Below are positions 17,287 through 28,300 of a DNA stretch of 64,000 nt, in pieces. A program made the translations under genes and the position numbers. The notes beneath the pieces are model-generated. The model was not told where the DNA came from and did not search any database. It saw nothing but the letters and a program-made list of their open reading frames with translations. The stretch comes from Alphaproteobacteria bacterium (lineage in GTDB: Bacteria; Pseudomonadota; Alphaproteobacteria; CAAGCB01; CAG-977): the NCBI GenBank assembly GCA_900768465.1, contig CAAGCY010000006.1:186001-250000 (forward strand), given 5' to 3'. How positions within the stretch are numbered: position 1 is the stretch's first letter; each line of letters starts with the position of its first letter.

Positions 17287-18120
17287 TTACTTGTAATAAG
17301 CATAATCATACGCCGCAACGGTTTCGTATTTATCGGCAATGATTTTTTGTTTAATCCGTTCTGCAGAAACATTGTGGCGGGCTTGAACTTCGTCAATGCT
17401 CAAAATCCGTTTCCACGCTTTCCATCCCGTGATTTGGGCGCACAGATCCAAAGCCTCACGGAACGAAAGACTGCTCAACCGCATCAAATCACGCGTTTTG
17501 TTTTTCATCAAAGCAATATAAATTCCGCGTGCCGTCGGCTGAACGGTTCTCAACGCTTCATAAACGCAAAAAATCCAAGAAAGCGGAACATTCCGCCGTC
17601 TGATGTTTAAATCGGGAAACAGGCGCTGCAGTTTATCAGTATACAAAAAGCCGTCGCTGCAAATCAGCTGTCCGTCCGCAAATAAAGCATAGTCCGACCA
17701 ATCGGGTGACAGCATTTCGTCTTCGGCATCGGGATTGACAACAGACAGACACCTGTTTCCTTTTATCAAGCCCGCAATAAACGCCTCTCTTGTTTTATCA
17801 AGTTCTACAACGCTTTTTTTCCCGTCCGCCCGATACCATGAAAATTTCTGCGCTTGTTTGTAAATCTCCTCCAAACACTGTCCTGAAACATATTCGGGTT
17901 TACCGTGAGGATACGGGATTGTTTTCAATATTTTTTCAGCCCTGTAAAATGCCCCGCCGTCCACATCCAAAAAACGGCTTTGACGCACAAAATAACGCCC
18001 GTCGGAAAACAAAGCCATATCCTTGCGGCAAGCGAACGGAAATTCGTCCGTCGCCGTCAAGCACACATTGTCTTCGCTTAACAGTAATTGCGCAAAGTCT
18101 TTTGCCGAGTCATCAGCCAT
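17287..18120 (-). CDS. Unrecognised protein, 277 residues
   Basis: I do not recognise this protein. It is soluble by appearance, with no signal peptide or membrane segment. The N-terminal 70 residues include YFVRQSRFLDVDGGAFYRAEKIL; the middle has ADGQLICSDGFLYTDKLQRLFPDLN; and the C-terminal part, from about 215, is helical (ALDLCAQITGWKAWKRILSIDEV). The last 40 residues look like a small three-helix unit (VQARHNVSAERIKQKIIADKY). The start is ATG at 18120 with GGAAAGGGC upstream; a TTG seven codons earlier is less likely. A hairpin at 18141-18173 separates it from the tandem-repeat gene upstream. Confidence 0.65.
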   Translation of the reverse strand: MADDSAKDFAQLLLSEDNVCLTATDEFPFACRKDMALFSDGRYFVRQSRFLDVDGGAFYRAEKILKTIPYPHGKPEYVSGQCLEEIYKQAQKFSWYRADGKKSVVELDKTREAFIAGLIKGNRCLSVVNPDAEDEMLSPDWSDYALFADGQLICSDGFLYTDKLQRLFPDLNIRRRNVPLSWIFCVYEALRTVQPTARGIYIALMKNKTRDLMRLSSLSFREALDLCAQITGWKAWKRILSIDEVQARHNVSAERIKQKIIADKYETVAAYDYAYYK

Positions 18121-18140
18121 TTTTTGCCCTTTCCAACCCA

Positions 18141-18173
18141 AAAGCGGCTTTACTCTGTGAGCAAAGCCGCTTT
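18141..18173 (-). terminator. Hairpin after the tandem-repeat gene
   Basis: An 11-bp stem, AAAGCGGCTTT (18141-18151) with AAAGCCGCTTT (18163-18173), lies 19 bases after the stop of the gene at 18192. The minus-strand U-tract is limited to the stem's own TTT plus one base, so readthrough into the next gene is possible. Confidence 0.5.
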
Positions 18174-18191
18174 ATTTGTTTCAAATGCCGT

Positions 18192-18767
18192 TTAGCGTGA
18201 ACGATTGTTGAGAATCGCCGCCTGAACGGCTTTGCTGACGTCCTGTTTCTTTTCGGCAACGGGTTCGCGATGAACCATACCGCCGCTCGGATTACCGAAA
18301 GCCGCGTACAATTCGCCCGCTTCTTTCCAGAACGATTTTTTGGGTTCTTCTTTCTTCGCTTCGGCTTTGGCGGGTTCAGCCGCTTTTTCGGCAACGGGTT
18401 CGCGATGAACCATGCCGCCGCTCGGATTACCGAAAGCCGCGTACAATTCACCCGCTTCTTTCCAGAACGATTTTTTGGGTTCTTCCTTTTTCGCTTCGGC
18501 TTTGGCGGGTTCGGCCGCTTTTTCGGCGACGGATTCGCGATGGATCATGCCGCCGCTCGGATTGCCGTACGACGCATACAATTCGCTGACCTGTTCCTTG
18601 TAGGATTTTTTGGATTCGACTTTTTCTTTTTTGGGTTCAGCCTTGGCTTCGGGGGCTTTTTCGGCTTTGTCCGCAGGCATATCGCTGTGAACCATGCCGC
18701 CGCTCGGGTTACCGAAACGGGCGTACAATTCGGCAACTTTACCCCAGAACGATTTTTTTTCTTCCAT
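18192..18767 (-). CDS. Tandem-repeat protein with four ELYAxFGNPSGGMVH units
   Basis: A 191-residue protein of unknown function made almost wholly of four repeats. Each unit is a helix-like KKSFWKEAGELYAAFGNP, then SGGMVHREPVAEK, then an Ala/Lys/Glu/Pro-rich linker (AAEPAKAEAKKEEP). Units 3 and 4 are nearly identical and units 1 and 2 have drifted. There is no signal peptide. The protein ends in SKAVQAAILNNRSR, a basic tail that resembles the ends of the metallopeptidase-like family at 39060-45582. The ATG at 18767 has AGGAGAAG upstream. The linker suggests a flexible scaffold with four copies of a short binding motif; that is inference. Confidence 0.75.
   Translation of the reverse strand: MEEKKSFWGKVAELYARFGNPSGGMVHSDMPADKAEKAPEAKAEPKKEKVESKKSYKEQVSELYASYGNPSGGMIHRESVAEKAAEPAKAEAKKEEPKKSFWKEAGELYAAFGNPSGGMVHREPVAEKAAEPAKAEAKKEEPKKSFWKEAGELYAAFGNPSGGMVHREPVAEKKQDVSKAVQAAILNNRSR
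18256..18690. repeat. 135-bp direct repeats inside the tandem-repeat gene
   Basis: Matching blocks begin at about 18256, 18391 and 18526, a period of 135 bases (45 codons). A fourth, diverged block begins near 18670. The first two blocks differ at only a few bases, which points to recent unequal crossing-over or replication slippage. Confidence 0.75.
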
Positions 18768-18864
18768 AACGCTTCTCCTGTCAGAAAATCTGTTTAATTT
18801 TCTTTATGGTGGCACAAGTTTTCCTTTTTGTCAATTTTTTCTTCTAAAAAAGACAAAAAAGTTT

Positions 18865-19227
18865 TTACACCTTGACCGCGACCTCGTAAGCGCGTTCAAT
18901 CATATCCATCACGTCGTCTTCGGACGTATCGGCGATTTGCGATTTGGCATAAGCGTTCAATGCTTTGTCCAACATATCGATGCTTTTCAAAACGTTCGTT
19001 TCGATGACCAGAATTTTGGACGCTCCCGCCAAATCTTTCATCACGTCTTCGTCGATTTGAGTCAGCAGAATGTCGCCTTTCGGAGAACGCTGGAAATGCA
19101 GGGTTGTCTCATCTTTTTTTGTCAAAACAGGCTGTTCGGGTTCGCCTTCGAACGCAGGCAGAAACACGGAAATCATACCCGCTTCGTTTTTCACAAATTG
19201 AGGGGACGGCAATTCGTTAATATCCAT
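18865..19227 (-). CDS. Unrecognised small protein, 120 residues
   Basis: Not recognised. A soluble, acidic protein with an N-terminal MDINELPSPQFVKNEAGMISVFLP segment that reads as beta strands, a central DETTLHFQRSPKGDILLTQID, and a helical C-terminal half ending DVMDMIERAYEVAVKV. It looks like a single compact alpha/beta domain. The ATG at 19227 has AAGGAG 7 bases upstream; a TTG two codons earlier is not preferred. It lies after the secF terminator, so it probably has its own promoter or is reached only by readthrough. Confidence 0.6.
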   Translation of the reverse strand: MDINELPSPQFVKNEAGMISVFLPAFEGEPEQPVLTKKDETTLHFQRSPKGDILLTQIDEDVMKDLAGASKILVIETNVLKSIDMLDKALNAYAKSQIADTSEDDVMDMIERAYEVAVKV

Positions 19228-19263
19228 TTTCAAACTCCTTCGGTTGAATTTTTAACAAAGTAT

Positions 19264-19293
19264 ACAAAAAAGCCCTTGTCGAAACAAGGGCTT
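19264..19293 (-). terminator. Intrinsic terminator of yajC-secD-secF
   Basis: A 10-bp stem (19270-19279 with 19284-19293) and a 4-base CGAA loop (GAAA flanks). On the minus strand the stem is followed by a run of Ts (complement of 19265-19270). It lies 17 bases after the secF stop. Confidence 0.85.
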
Positions 19294-19309
19294 TTCGTTC
19301 TTGAAATCT

Positions 19310-20245
19310 TTAACCCGCATGTTCGAACGGATTGACGTTTTCGTTGTGGCTTTCCATCGTTTTGCGGATGTCCAAATACATCAGTACGGGCATCGCGACG
19401 TAAATCGACGAATACGTGCCGACGATAATGCCCCACAACATAATCAAAGCGAAGCCCTGCAGCACAGAACCGCCCATGAACAGCATCACAACCAGCATGA
19501 TAATGGTGGACATTCCCGTCAACAAAGTACGCGGCAACATTTCATTGGTTGTTTTGTTAATCATTTCGTCAATCGGCATTTTACGGTATTTGCGCAGGTT
19601 TTCGCGCATGCGGTCATAGGACACAATCGTGTCGTTGACGGAAAAGCCCGCCAGCGTCATCAGCCCTGCGATAATCGTCATGTCGAAATCCAACTGGAAC
19701 ACGGAAAACAGTCCGACGGCGATGATAATGTCGTGAACCAGCGACAGCATCGTCCCCAACGCGAATTCCCATTCAAAGCGCGTCCAGACATAAGCGGTAA
19801 TCATCAATCCCGCCAGAATGACCGCCCAAATACAGTTGCGGATAAGCTCCGCCCCCACGCGGGGACCGACCATTTCGACGCGGCGGACGGTGTATTCGTC
19901 GCCCAGCCTGTCGCGAATGACGGTCGAGATTTTCATCTGTTCCTTTTCGTTGTCTCCGCGTCCCAAAGCGGTAATCAAAGCTTCCGTTCCCTGTTCGCCG
20001 ACGGGCTGCAGGTCGACGCCCAAGTCGTCCAGCTTTGCGCGAAGGTCTTTCATGTCGATTTTCTGCTCGGCTTGCACTTCCATCAGCACGCCGCCTTTAA
20101 AGTCGATACCCAAATTCATGCCTTTGGTGCAAATCGACACAATCGAAACGGCAATCATCAGCAGCGAAAACACAAAAGCGATTTTGCGCGCGCCGATAAA
20201 GTTAATGTGCGTCGGTTTAATGAAATAATGAATCAGTCTGGGCAT
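19310..20245 (-). CDS. secF: Protein translocase subunit SecF
   Basis: Works with SecD and YajC at the SecYEG channel, using the proton motive force to help complete protein export. The 311-residue inner-membrane protein has the N-terminal hydrophobic segment (about 20-40, IAFVFSLLMIAVSIVSI), the GIDFKGGVLMEVQ motif that opens the periplasmic domain, and the C-terminal five-helix block with AGFSVNDTIVSYDRMRENLRKY, a family signature. It begins 12 bases after the secD stop, and a clear terminator follows. Confidence 0.96.
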   Translation of the reverse strand: MPRLIHYFIKPTHINFIGARKIAFVFSLLMIAVSIVSICTKGMNLGIDFKGGVLMEVQAEQKIDMKDLRAKLDDLGVDLQPVGEQGTEALITALGRGDNEKEQMKISTVIRDRLGDEYTVRRVEMVGPRVGAELIRNCIWAVILAGLMITAYVWTRFEWEFALGTMLSLVHDIIIAVGLFSVFQLDFDMTIIAGLMTLAGFSVNDTIVSYDRMRENLRKYRKMPIDEMINKTTNEMLPRTLLTGMSTIIMLVVMLFMGGSVLQGFALIMLWGIIVGTYSSIYVAMPVLMYLDIRKTMESHNENVNPFEHAG

Positions 20246-20257
20246 TTCACATTCTCC

Positions 20258-21817
20258 TTACACATTGATTCTTTGCGGTTTGGTGAGCTTTGCCCACGCC
20301 AAAATCAGCACTTTTGTTACATAAACGGCAGTAAACACGGACGTCACCAAACCCAAGCAGGTTGTCACGCCGAAACCGCGGACGGGACCGTTGCCCAGCC
20401 AAATCAAAATCAATCCGGCGAACAAGCTGGTCAAGTTCGAATCGAAAATCGCGGACGAAGCGTTTTCAAATCCCGCTTCAATCGTGTTCAAAACGGATTT
20501 GCCGTAGCCTTGTTCTTCGCGCATGCGTTCGTAAATCAAAACGTTCGCGTCGACCGCCATGCCCAAAGTCAAAGCAATACCCGCAATCCCCGGCAAAGTC
20601 AGCGTCGCGCCCAGCGCGCTCATCGCGCCGCACAGCAACAACAGGTTCAGCACCAAGGCAATATCGGCGAACAAACCGAACATGCCGTAAGTCGCCACAA
20701 CGAACAACAGCACCAGCACCATGCCGACCACGCAGGATTTTTTGCCCGCGTCAATCGAATCCGTTCCCAATCCGGGACCGACGATGCGTTCTTCAACGAC
20801 TTCCAGCGGCGCAGGCAAAGCCCCCGACCGCAACATCAGCGCCAAATCGTTCGCGCTCTGAACCGTAAAGCTGCCCGTAATAATGCCCGAACCGCCCGTA
20901 ATCGCGGATTTGACTTCGGGCGCGGTAATCACTTTACCGTCCAAAACAATCGCCAAACGGCGTCCGACATTGTCGCGCGTCGCCGTGCCGAAACGTTTTG
21001 CGCCGAACGAATTGAAACGGAAAGCGACAACGGCTTCCGCCCCTTGGAAATCGGCACGCGCGTCGGTCAGGTGTTCACCTCCGACAATGGATTTGCGTTC
21101 AATGACGTAAAAAGCGGCGGCAGCGTCCTCGTCCCCCGGAACGACTTTGGAATCGGGAGCGATTTTGCCGCGGCGGGCGTCTTCCACACTTGTTTTTTCA
21201 TCAACAAAGTGGAACGACATTTTCGCCGTTTTGCCCAACAGCTTTTTGACTTCGTTCGGATCTTCCACGCCGGGCAGCTGCACTTGGATGCGGTCGGAAC
21301 CCTGCCGCATAATCGACGGTTCGCGCGTTCCCAGCTGGTCGATACGGCGGCGGACGATTTCGATGGACTGATCGACCGCGGACGCTTTCATTTTCAACAA
21401 AGCCTGTTCCGTAAAGCGGACGGACAGCACGTCGCCGTTTTCCGCAACATCCAGATTGCCTTTGTCGATTTTGCGAATCAATTCCTTGGCTTTGGCGATT
21501 TGTTCGTCATTGACGATTTTGACCGTCAGCGCATCATCTTTGACCGACAGATTCGTATAGCGCACATTCTTTTCGCGCAAAGCGATTCGGGCGGCATCCA
21601 TGACCGCGCCCAGCTGATCCTTGACCACCTGATCCAAGTCAACCTGCAACAACAGCTGAGAACCGCCCTGCAAGTCCAAACCCAATGTCATCGGCTGCCA
21701 CCATTCGGGCAGTTTTTCCTGCTGCGCCTTGGGAATAAAGTTGGGGACGGCGAAAAACACGCCGACCGCCGTGATTATTCCGATTAAGGCGACTTTCCAT
21801 TTCGGATAGTTAAACAT
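20258..21817 (-). CDS. secD: Protein translocase subunit SecD
   Basis: The larger partner of SecF. The 519-residue protein has an N-terminal membrane segment (VALIGIITAVGVFFAVPNF), the LGLDLQGGSQLLLQVDL motif, a periplasmic base and head with EIVRRRIDQLGTREPSI, and the C-terminal membrane half with GMAVDANVLIYERMREE, which matches the conserved Asp/Arg helix used in proton coupling. Length is normal for shorter SecD proteins. It begins 12 bases after the yajC stop, consistent with one transcript yajC-secD-secF. Confidence 0.97.
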   Translation of the reverse strand: MFNYPKWKVALIGIITAVGVFFAVPNFIPKAQQEKLPEWWQPMTLGLDLQGGSQLLLQVDLDQVVKDQLGAVMDAARIALREKNVRYTNLSVKDDALTVKIVNDEQIAKAKELIRKIDKGNLDVAENGDVLSVRFTEQALLKMKASAVDQSIEIVRRRIDQLGTREPSIMRQGSDRIQVQLPGVEDPNEVKKLLGKTAKMSFHFVDEKTSVEDARRGKIAPDSKVVPGDEDAAAAFYVIERKSIVGGEHLTDARADFQGAEAVVAFRFNSFGAKRFGTATRDNVGRRLAIVLDGKVITAPEVKSAITGGSGIITGSFTVQSANDLALMLRSGALPAPLEVVEERIVGPGLGTDSIDAGKKSCVVGMVLVLLFVVATYGMFGLFADIALVLNLLLLCGAMSALGATLTLPGIAGIALTLGMAVDANVLIYERMREEQGYGKSVLNTIEAGFENASSAIFDSNLTSLFAGLILIWLGNGPVRGFGVTTCLGLVTSVFTAVYVTKVLILAWAKLTKPQRINV

Positions 21818-21829
21818 AAGTCTTCCCTT

Positions 21830-22249
21830 TTATTTCTTCGTCAAAAGGTCTTTCAAGCCTTCGCCGCCTTTTTTGGCGTTGTCGTTGGCTTGTTCGTCGT
21901 TATTTGTCAAAGCCTTGTCAATTCCGTCCGCGCGTTTTGCCAAAATGCGGTCGCGCACCACGAGGACGCGCACACCGTCCGCGATTTCAACCAGCAAATC
22001 GTTGGGATTCGACCGAATGACTTTGCCGATGATGCCGCCGTTCGTGATAATCACGTCGCCGCGCGCAACGCTGGACTGCATGGTTGCGTGTTCTTTCATT
22101 TTTTTCTGCTGAGGGCGAATCAAAAAGAAATAAAACACGACGAAAATCACCAAAAATTGGAACAAAATCCGCAAAGGATTGGCGGCTGCCATAGCCGGAT
22201 CAGCGGCAACGGCGGCGGCTTCCTGCGCAAAAGCGGGACTGATAAACAT
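21830..22249 (-). CDS. yajC: Preprotein translocase subunit YajC
   Basis: A small single-span inner-membrane accessory of the Sec holo-translocon. The 139-residue protein has one long hydrophobic helix (about 27-45, LRILFQFLVIFVVFYFFLI) followed by the family motif RPQQKKMKEH and the GDVIITNGGIIGKVI domain. The N-terminal stretch FAQEAAAVAADPAMA and the C-terminal KKGGEGLKDLLTKK make it somewhat longer than E. coli YajC. It is the first gene of the secDF operon and has a promoter at 22285-22312. Confidence 0.94.
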   Translation of the reverse strand: MFISPAFAQEAAAVAADPAMAAANPLRILFQFLVIFVVFYFFLIRPQQKKMKEHATMQSSVARGDVIITNGGIIGKVIRSNPNDLLVEIADGVRVLVVRDRILAKRADGIDKALTNNDEQANDNAKKGGEGLKDLLTKK

Positions 22250-22284
22250 ACAAAAACTCCGTTTGTTAAAGAATATTTAACCGA

Positions 22285-22312
22285 AGTATAAAGCGATTTG
22301 CAGGGATTGCAA
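22285..22312 (-). promoter_or_regulatory. Promoter of yajC-secD-secF
   Basis: TTGCAA (22307-22312) and TATACT (22285-22290) on the minus strand with a 16-base spacer, about 36 bases before the yajC start codon. A short inverted pair, TTGCAA and TGCAAA, lies across the -35 box. Confidence 0.55.
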
Positions 22313-22322
22313 TATAAAAGAA

Positions 22323-25300
22323 TCAGAACTGGAACGACAAATTCGCCGAAACGGAATGCGACAGATACGACGACGCGATATCGGCGTCGTATTTTGCCGA
22401 CAGAGAGATTTTTCTGCCGAATATCCAATAAACTTCCGCCCCCGCATTGAACGTCAGGGCGTCGGGTTTCGCGCCTTCAACGGTATAGCTTGCACCGTTT
22501 GACAAAGCAACCTCGGCTTTGTCGGCGGAACGCGAAATATCGTAAGCCGCCCCCACATTCAGGTTCATGCCCGTTTTCGTCCATTTGGTCTGCTTCAGGG
22601 GCAGCTCCCAGCGGTTATCCACGCTCAGCGTCAGCGTTTTAAAGGACTGCGCCGCGACCTTTTGTCCCGCGGAATCTTCGCGTGCGTCAAGATTTGCCGC
22701 ACTGTAGCGCAATCCGACAGAGGGATTGTAGACATCAAAATTGCCCCCTGCCGTGATTTGCACCCCGTATTGTTTGGCGTCGTAAGCGTCCGACAGCTTC
22801 AAAGTGCCGACAGTCTTGTCTTCATCGTACGACCCCGCCCCGAAGTTGACGATTGCCGACAGGTAAGTTTCGTTCGGCTTGAACGTGCCGTAAACGAACA
22901 GCGTGTTTGACGTAAACGTCGTTTTACGATTCAAGGCGGTAATGTCCGTCGTCGTGTGCGCATATCCGACGCCTGCCGCCGCAATATCCATCATCACCGC
23001 GTCCAGTCCGACGGTAAAGCCCGTGCTTGTCCCCGAAAAACCGTCGGGTTTTCCGTCGTCTTTGTACGTCGTTTTGTTCAGCAAGGTTTCCGCCCAAACG
23101 CTTGCGGTCGGAGTCCGCCAGTTTTGGTATTCGGCCAATCCGTTCGACCAATAGTTTTCGTACGGCTTGCTGCGGACGGACGAACGCGCAGCGCCCCTGC
23201 CGTAAGCTTTTTGATAATACTTGCGCGCATCGTAATAGCGCGATCCGCCCGATCTGCCGCGCCGCATCCCGCGCATCAGCTTTTGATCGCGTCTGAAGCC
23301 GTAAGAGCTTCTGCCCAGTTTGTCATGCAACGCCGTCAAGCGTTTCACCGTCATGGAGTTTATCACTCTCTGCGACCGCAAATGCGCCGCCGACACAGCC
23401 CCCGACACATCGGGCGCCGCCGCCGTCAAACCGTCCAAAAAGCTTTGCTTGTCCGATTGTTCCAGACGGTTCAGCTCATCCGCCAAGTCGTAAGTTTTGT
23501 CGCCTTCATCGAAAGGCGGATGATCCAGCAGTCCTTCCGCCGTATTTTGCTGATTTTTGTTGCCGCCCGCGTTTCCGGCGTTTTCCGCCGCCGTATGAAG
23601 CTTTGCTATTCGATAGTTTCCGTTGCTTTCCGCCGTTATTTTGTATTTTTCGTTTGCGACTTCGGCAAACGCGCCGTTTTGAGAACCGTCGAACAGCTTA
23701 AACACAACCCCGTTCTTGGGGATATAAGTGTTGTACTCGACTTCAATGGACAAAGCCGAATTGGACACCGTCGTACCGCCCGTGATTTTACCGTGTCCGA
23801 CGCCCGTCGCATTGCCGTTGCCGTCCGTCGCATTTTTGCCGATTTGCAGCTTCAGCGTCCCGTTTTCCATTGTAAAGGCATTGGCGGTAATTTGATTTTT
23901 CCCGATATTCAAAGTCCCGCCCGACACAGACAAAGTTCCGATATTCGCCTGAGAAAGCACGGTATTCGACCCGTTCAGCCGCAAAACGCCCGCCCCTGAC
24001 AAGCTGCCGATAGTCGCCGCCGCGTTGTTCAACGTCAAACTGTTTTCGACCGCCGCGCTTTGCACCGTCAAAGTCCCGCCATTGATAACGCCGTCCGTTC
24101 CCGTTTGCTTCAGATTTGCCACGCTCAAGCCGTTTTCGACATCGACGCGCCCGCCGTCTTTCAGCGTCAAGCCGTTGACCGAAGCCGTCTGCGCCGTCGC
24201 CTGCCCCGACAATTCGATTTCCGCCACGCTCAAATTCGCGCCCAATACGCTGCCCGTTCCCGTCAAAGCAAGCGTCCCGTCGCCGGCAACCGTACCGCCC
24301 GACGCAACACTGACCGTCGGCACGCTCAGCCGTTTACCCGCGTTGATTTTAACCGCCCCGCCCTTTCCGCCGAACCTCAGCCCGCCGAATGCCGCATCGG
24401 AAACGACAGTCGCCGTTCCCGCTTTCGCGTCCGTTCCGATTTGCAAAGTGCCGCCGAAGTTTGCGCCTAAAACCGCATCGCCCGCCGCAATCAGCGTACC
24501 GTTCCCCGCAATGTCGCGCGTTAAATTCAGCGATCCGTTCACCGTCAGACCGCCGCTCAGAGTCAAAGCGCCGCTTTCCCCGAAATCGAGCGTGTTGACT
24601 GTCGTATCGTTCGTCAAAACCAGCCCCGCGTTGATTTGAAGCGTATCGACATCCGCCTGCGCCGTCAGCTTTCCGTCGTACGCCCAAATCAGCTTTGTTC
24701 CCGACAGTTTTCCGCCTGCGTGTTCAAACGCCGCATCCACCGTCAAAGTGCCGAAAGACACCGTTCCGCCTTTCAGCGTCAGATTCAAAGCGGACAGCGC
24801 GTAATCCGTTTTCAAGTTCAACAATCCGCCCGTCATTGTTATGCCCGCGCTGTTCAAAACAGAGTTTTCCAGCGAAAGCACACCTTTTTTTTCGACTTCC
24901 AGCGTACCGTTTTCGATTGTTTTCGCCGCCAAACCGCCCGACACTTTGACCGTGCCGCGGTCCATGGTCAGCTTGTCCGCCTTCAAAACGCCCAACCCGA
25001 AGATTTCGCCGTTTTTCATCGACAGTTCCGCTATCGACACGTCGCCGTTTTCGCCTGCGCCGACACCGCCGCCGTTTTCGACCGTCAAAGTCGGCAGAAC
25101 CGTTTTTCCGTTGAACAAAGCCGTCGCTTTTTCCCCGACGACAATTTTCGTTCCGTTCACGGCGGAACCGAACACGCTGTCCCCGTTTGTCAGTTTCAGC
25201 GTGCCTTCGCCCGTAATTTTGTTGCCGTCGCCGACTGTCGTGATTTTGGACACGCTGAAAGTGCCGTTTTTGATATTCAGCGTACCGCCCGTTTCGTCGC

Positions 25301-28300
25301 CGAAGCGGAAGTTTTTAACGTTGGTGTCCGCCGTAATGGTGACAGTTCCGCGCATGACTTGCAATCCGCCCAATTCACCGAATTCGCCCGCATTGCCCGC
25401 AAAAGTCAAACTGGTTTCGTTCAGCAGGCTCAAGTATCCCGCGCCCGTTATCGTCAACCCCGTCGGCAAAGCCTGAGAACTGCCCAAATCCAGCCCGAAA
25501 GCGGCGTCTTCGGCAATGGTTACCGTATTGTTCTCTCCCGCAAAGCCGTAAGCGTTCAGTTCACCCGTTGCGATGACCAGCTTTGCCCCGTCCGCCAAAG
25601 TCATCTTTTTAACGTCGCCCGTCGTGCCATTAAACGTAAACGTCCCCGCGTTGACATTCAAAGCATCGACATCCATTTTGCCGTTGAAAGCGGCATTCCC
25701 CGCCAAAGTCAGCGTTCCGCCCGTCAACGTTGACGGCGCATCGCCCGATTGCAGGGAATCGACCGTCAAAACGCCGCTTAAAGCAACCGACGCGTTGTTC
25801 AGCTTCAAGTTTTTGATGGCTGCCGATCCGAAAGCCGCCGACGCTCCGTCCAACAGCAGCAGCCCGTCACCCGAAGCCGCAATGCCGTCCTTGACGGATT
25901 TTGTGATTGTCAGCGTATTGCCTGCATTGATGATTACGTCGGCATTCAGCGCGCCGACCGTCGAATCCCCCGTAATAGTCGCCTTTCCGCCGCTCAAAGT
26001 TCCCAGCACCTTGCCGTCCGTGGTCAAACGGCCGCCTTTTGTCAGCGTCAGTTCGCCGACGCCCGAAACGGATTCCGCGCTTAAAGCCCCTTTGACCGTC
26101 AACGATTTGTTGACGACAACGTCCGCCCCCGCCGTCAAGTTGTTCAAGCTTGCGGTATCAAAGACCGCTCCGCCGGTCAGCTTCAGATTTCCGCCCGACA
26201 CCGAGTTTCCCGCCGCATTCAGCTGCGCAATAGTCAGCGTCGCCCCGTCCGCTATGGTCAAAGCGCCGCCCGTCGCCGTAAATTCAAAAGCCTTGAATAC
26301 GCTGTCCGCCGCAATTTCCGCCGTTGTTTGCCCGACGCGAACCGTCCCGTTGAACGTCCCGCCGAATGTTCCTTTTGCCCCCAAAGTCAGCGTTCCGTTC
26401 CCCGCATCGACCAAATGTCCGCGGTAATCCAATTCGTTGTTGACGGTCAGCTGTCCGTTCAGATTCAGTTTGCCGTTCGTGTCAAACGCCAAATTCGATA
26501 TGGACACACCTGCCCCTGCGCCGATTGTCAGCGTCCCCGCCAGTTTCAAGCTGCCTGTTCCGCCGACCGTTCCCCCCGTAAACGCGCCCTGCGTCAGGGT
26601 CAAGACATCGTTGATTTCAACCTGCCCTTTGCTCAGCGTCAAGTCGTTCAAGGCATACGCCCCGTTGAACGTCGCCTTTGCGCCGTCGCCCGCGATTTCC
26701 AACCTGCCGATAACGCTGCCGTCGCCCGCGGCAAAAGTCCCCTGTGCGGTTTCCGTCAGTTTCAGCGTTGCGTCCGACGCGCTCAGCTTTCCGCCGTAGC
26801 TTTGCCGAATTGTCAGCGTTTTGCCCGCCGCAACCGTCGTTGTGCCGCGACTGTCCAAAGTCCCGATGACGGCATCGTCGTAAAAAGTCACCGCGCCGCT
26901 TTCGCCAATCCGCAAAGTCCCCAAGATTTTTGTTTTTGTTGCGATTTTGTTGTCCGAGCCGTTTAAAACCAGAGTCCCCGTATTTTGCGCGCCGTATACG
27001 ATATTGTTGTTCGGCGACAAATCCAGTTTTTTGTTGACCGTCAAAGTCACACCGTCCGCAATGATGACATCCCCCGTGGCAGTCACCGTGTCGATGACGG
27101 AATCGCCCGTAATCGTCGTGTCGCCGCCCAAAGACAGTTCGCCTGCGATATTGACATTGCCGATTTCGCCGCCCGACAGCAATTTCAGGATTCCGCCGCG
27201 CACCGTGTTCGAACCGACGCCCTGCAGTTTGCCGACCGTCAAAGTGACATTGTCGTTTATCCACAAAGTCCCGCCTGCGGACTGTGTGAATTTGAACGTC
27301 CCCAGCGTCATATCGGATTCAACGGTTACCTTGTTTTGTCCGACAGAGATTGTCCCGTCGAAGTTGCCGCCGCCGACGGTGCCGTTTGCGCCGAAGTTCA
27401 AAGTTCCCGAACCGGACAGCGAATCCTTGACATTCGTATCGTTAAGCATGGTCAGCGTGCCGTTCAGCGTCAAAGCACCGCCGTTGCCGAACGTCAAATG
27501 CGACAGCGCATAGTTGCCCGTTTTCGTAATTTCGGTGTTTTGTGCGGTCAGATTCAACGTCCCGCCGCCCGTAATGTTTCCGCCGCTCAGAATACCGTGC
27601 GACAGCGACAGAACCGCACCGTCGGCAAGAACGATTGTTCCCTGCTTCAATTCCATTTCATTCAGGGAATAGTTCCCGTAAAACGCCGCACGGGCATCAG
27701 CCCCTTCCATGACAAAGCGCGCCATTTTTGTCGAATCGCCCGCTTTGAAATCGGCTTGAGCCGAATCAATCAGCCGCAAGGTCGTTTTGGAACCTTCCCC
27801 TGCATTGATTGCCCCCGAAAACGATTTGGATATGGTCAGCGTTTTGTCGGTTGCCACTTTGGCTGTAACGCCGTCCGTGACTTTTAAAGTGCCGATTGTC
27901 GAATCGTCGTAAAAGGTTGTTTCGCCGTTTATCGTCAAATTGGCAAGGACCTTGTCGCCCGTGGCGATTTTCCCGCCCGCGCCGACGGTCAAAGATCCGT
28001 CGCCGGAAACATGATACCCGCCGGACAAATCAAACGCGTTGGCAACTGCCAAAGTCGTTCCCGCTTCGACGACAACGTCGCCCTGCGCGTTATAAGTGCC
28101 GATTGTGGAATTGCCGCCTTTGAACGTCGCCTTTTGCGCGGTCAACGTTCCCAAAACCGTATTGCTGAACGAACTGTCGCCCTGAACGATCAGCGCGCCG
28201 TTCGCCCCGTCGATTTTATTGCCCGTCCCCATGGTCAGCCCGTTTGTCAACGTCAGAGTGCCGTTTTCAATGCTTAAAATGCCGCCCGAATCTTTCATAA

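Noticed and set aside
18256..18690. CRISPR-like array
   Set aside because: The 135-bp repeats are in frame within a coding sequence with a good start and have no unique spacers. No other spaced short repeats or cas genes are seen in the window.
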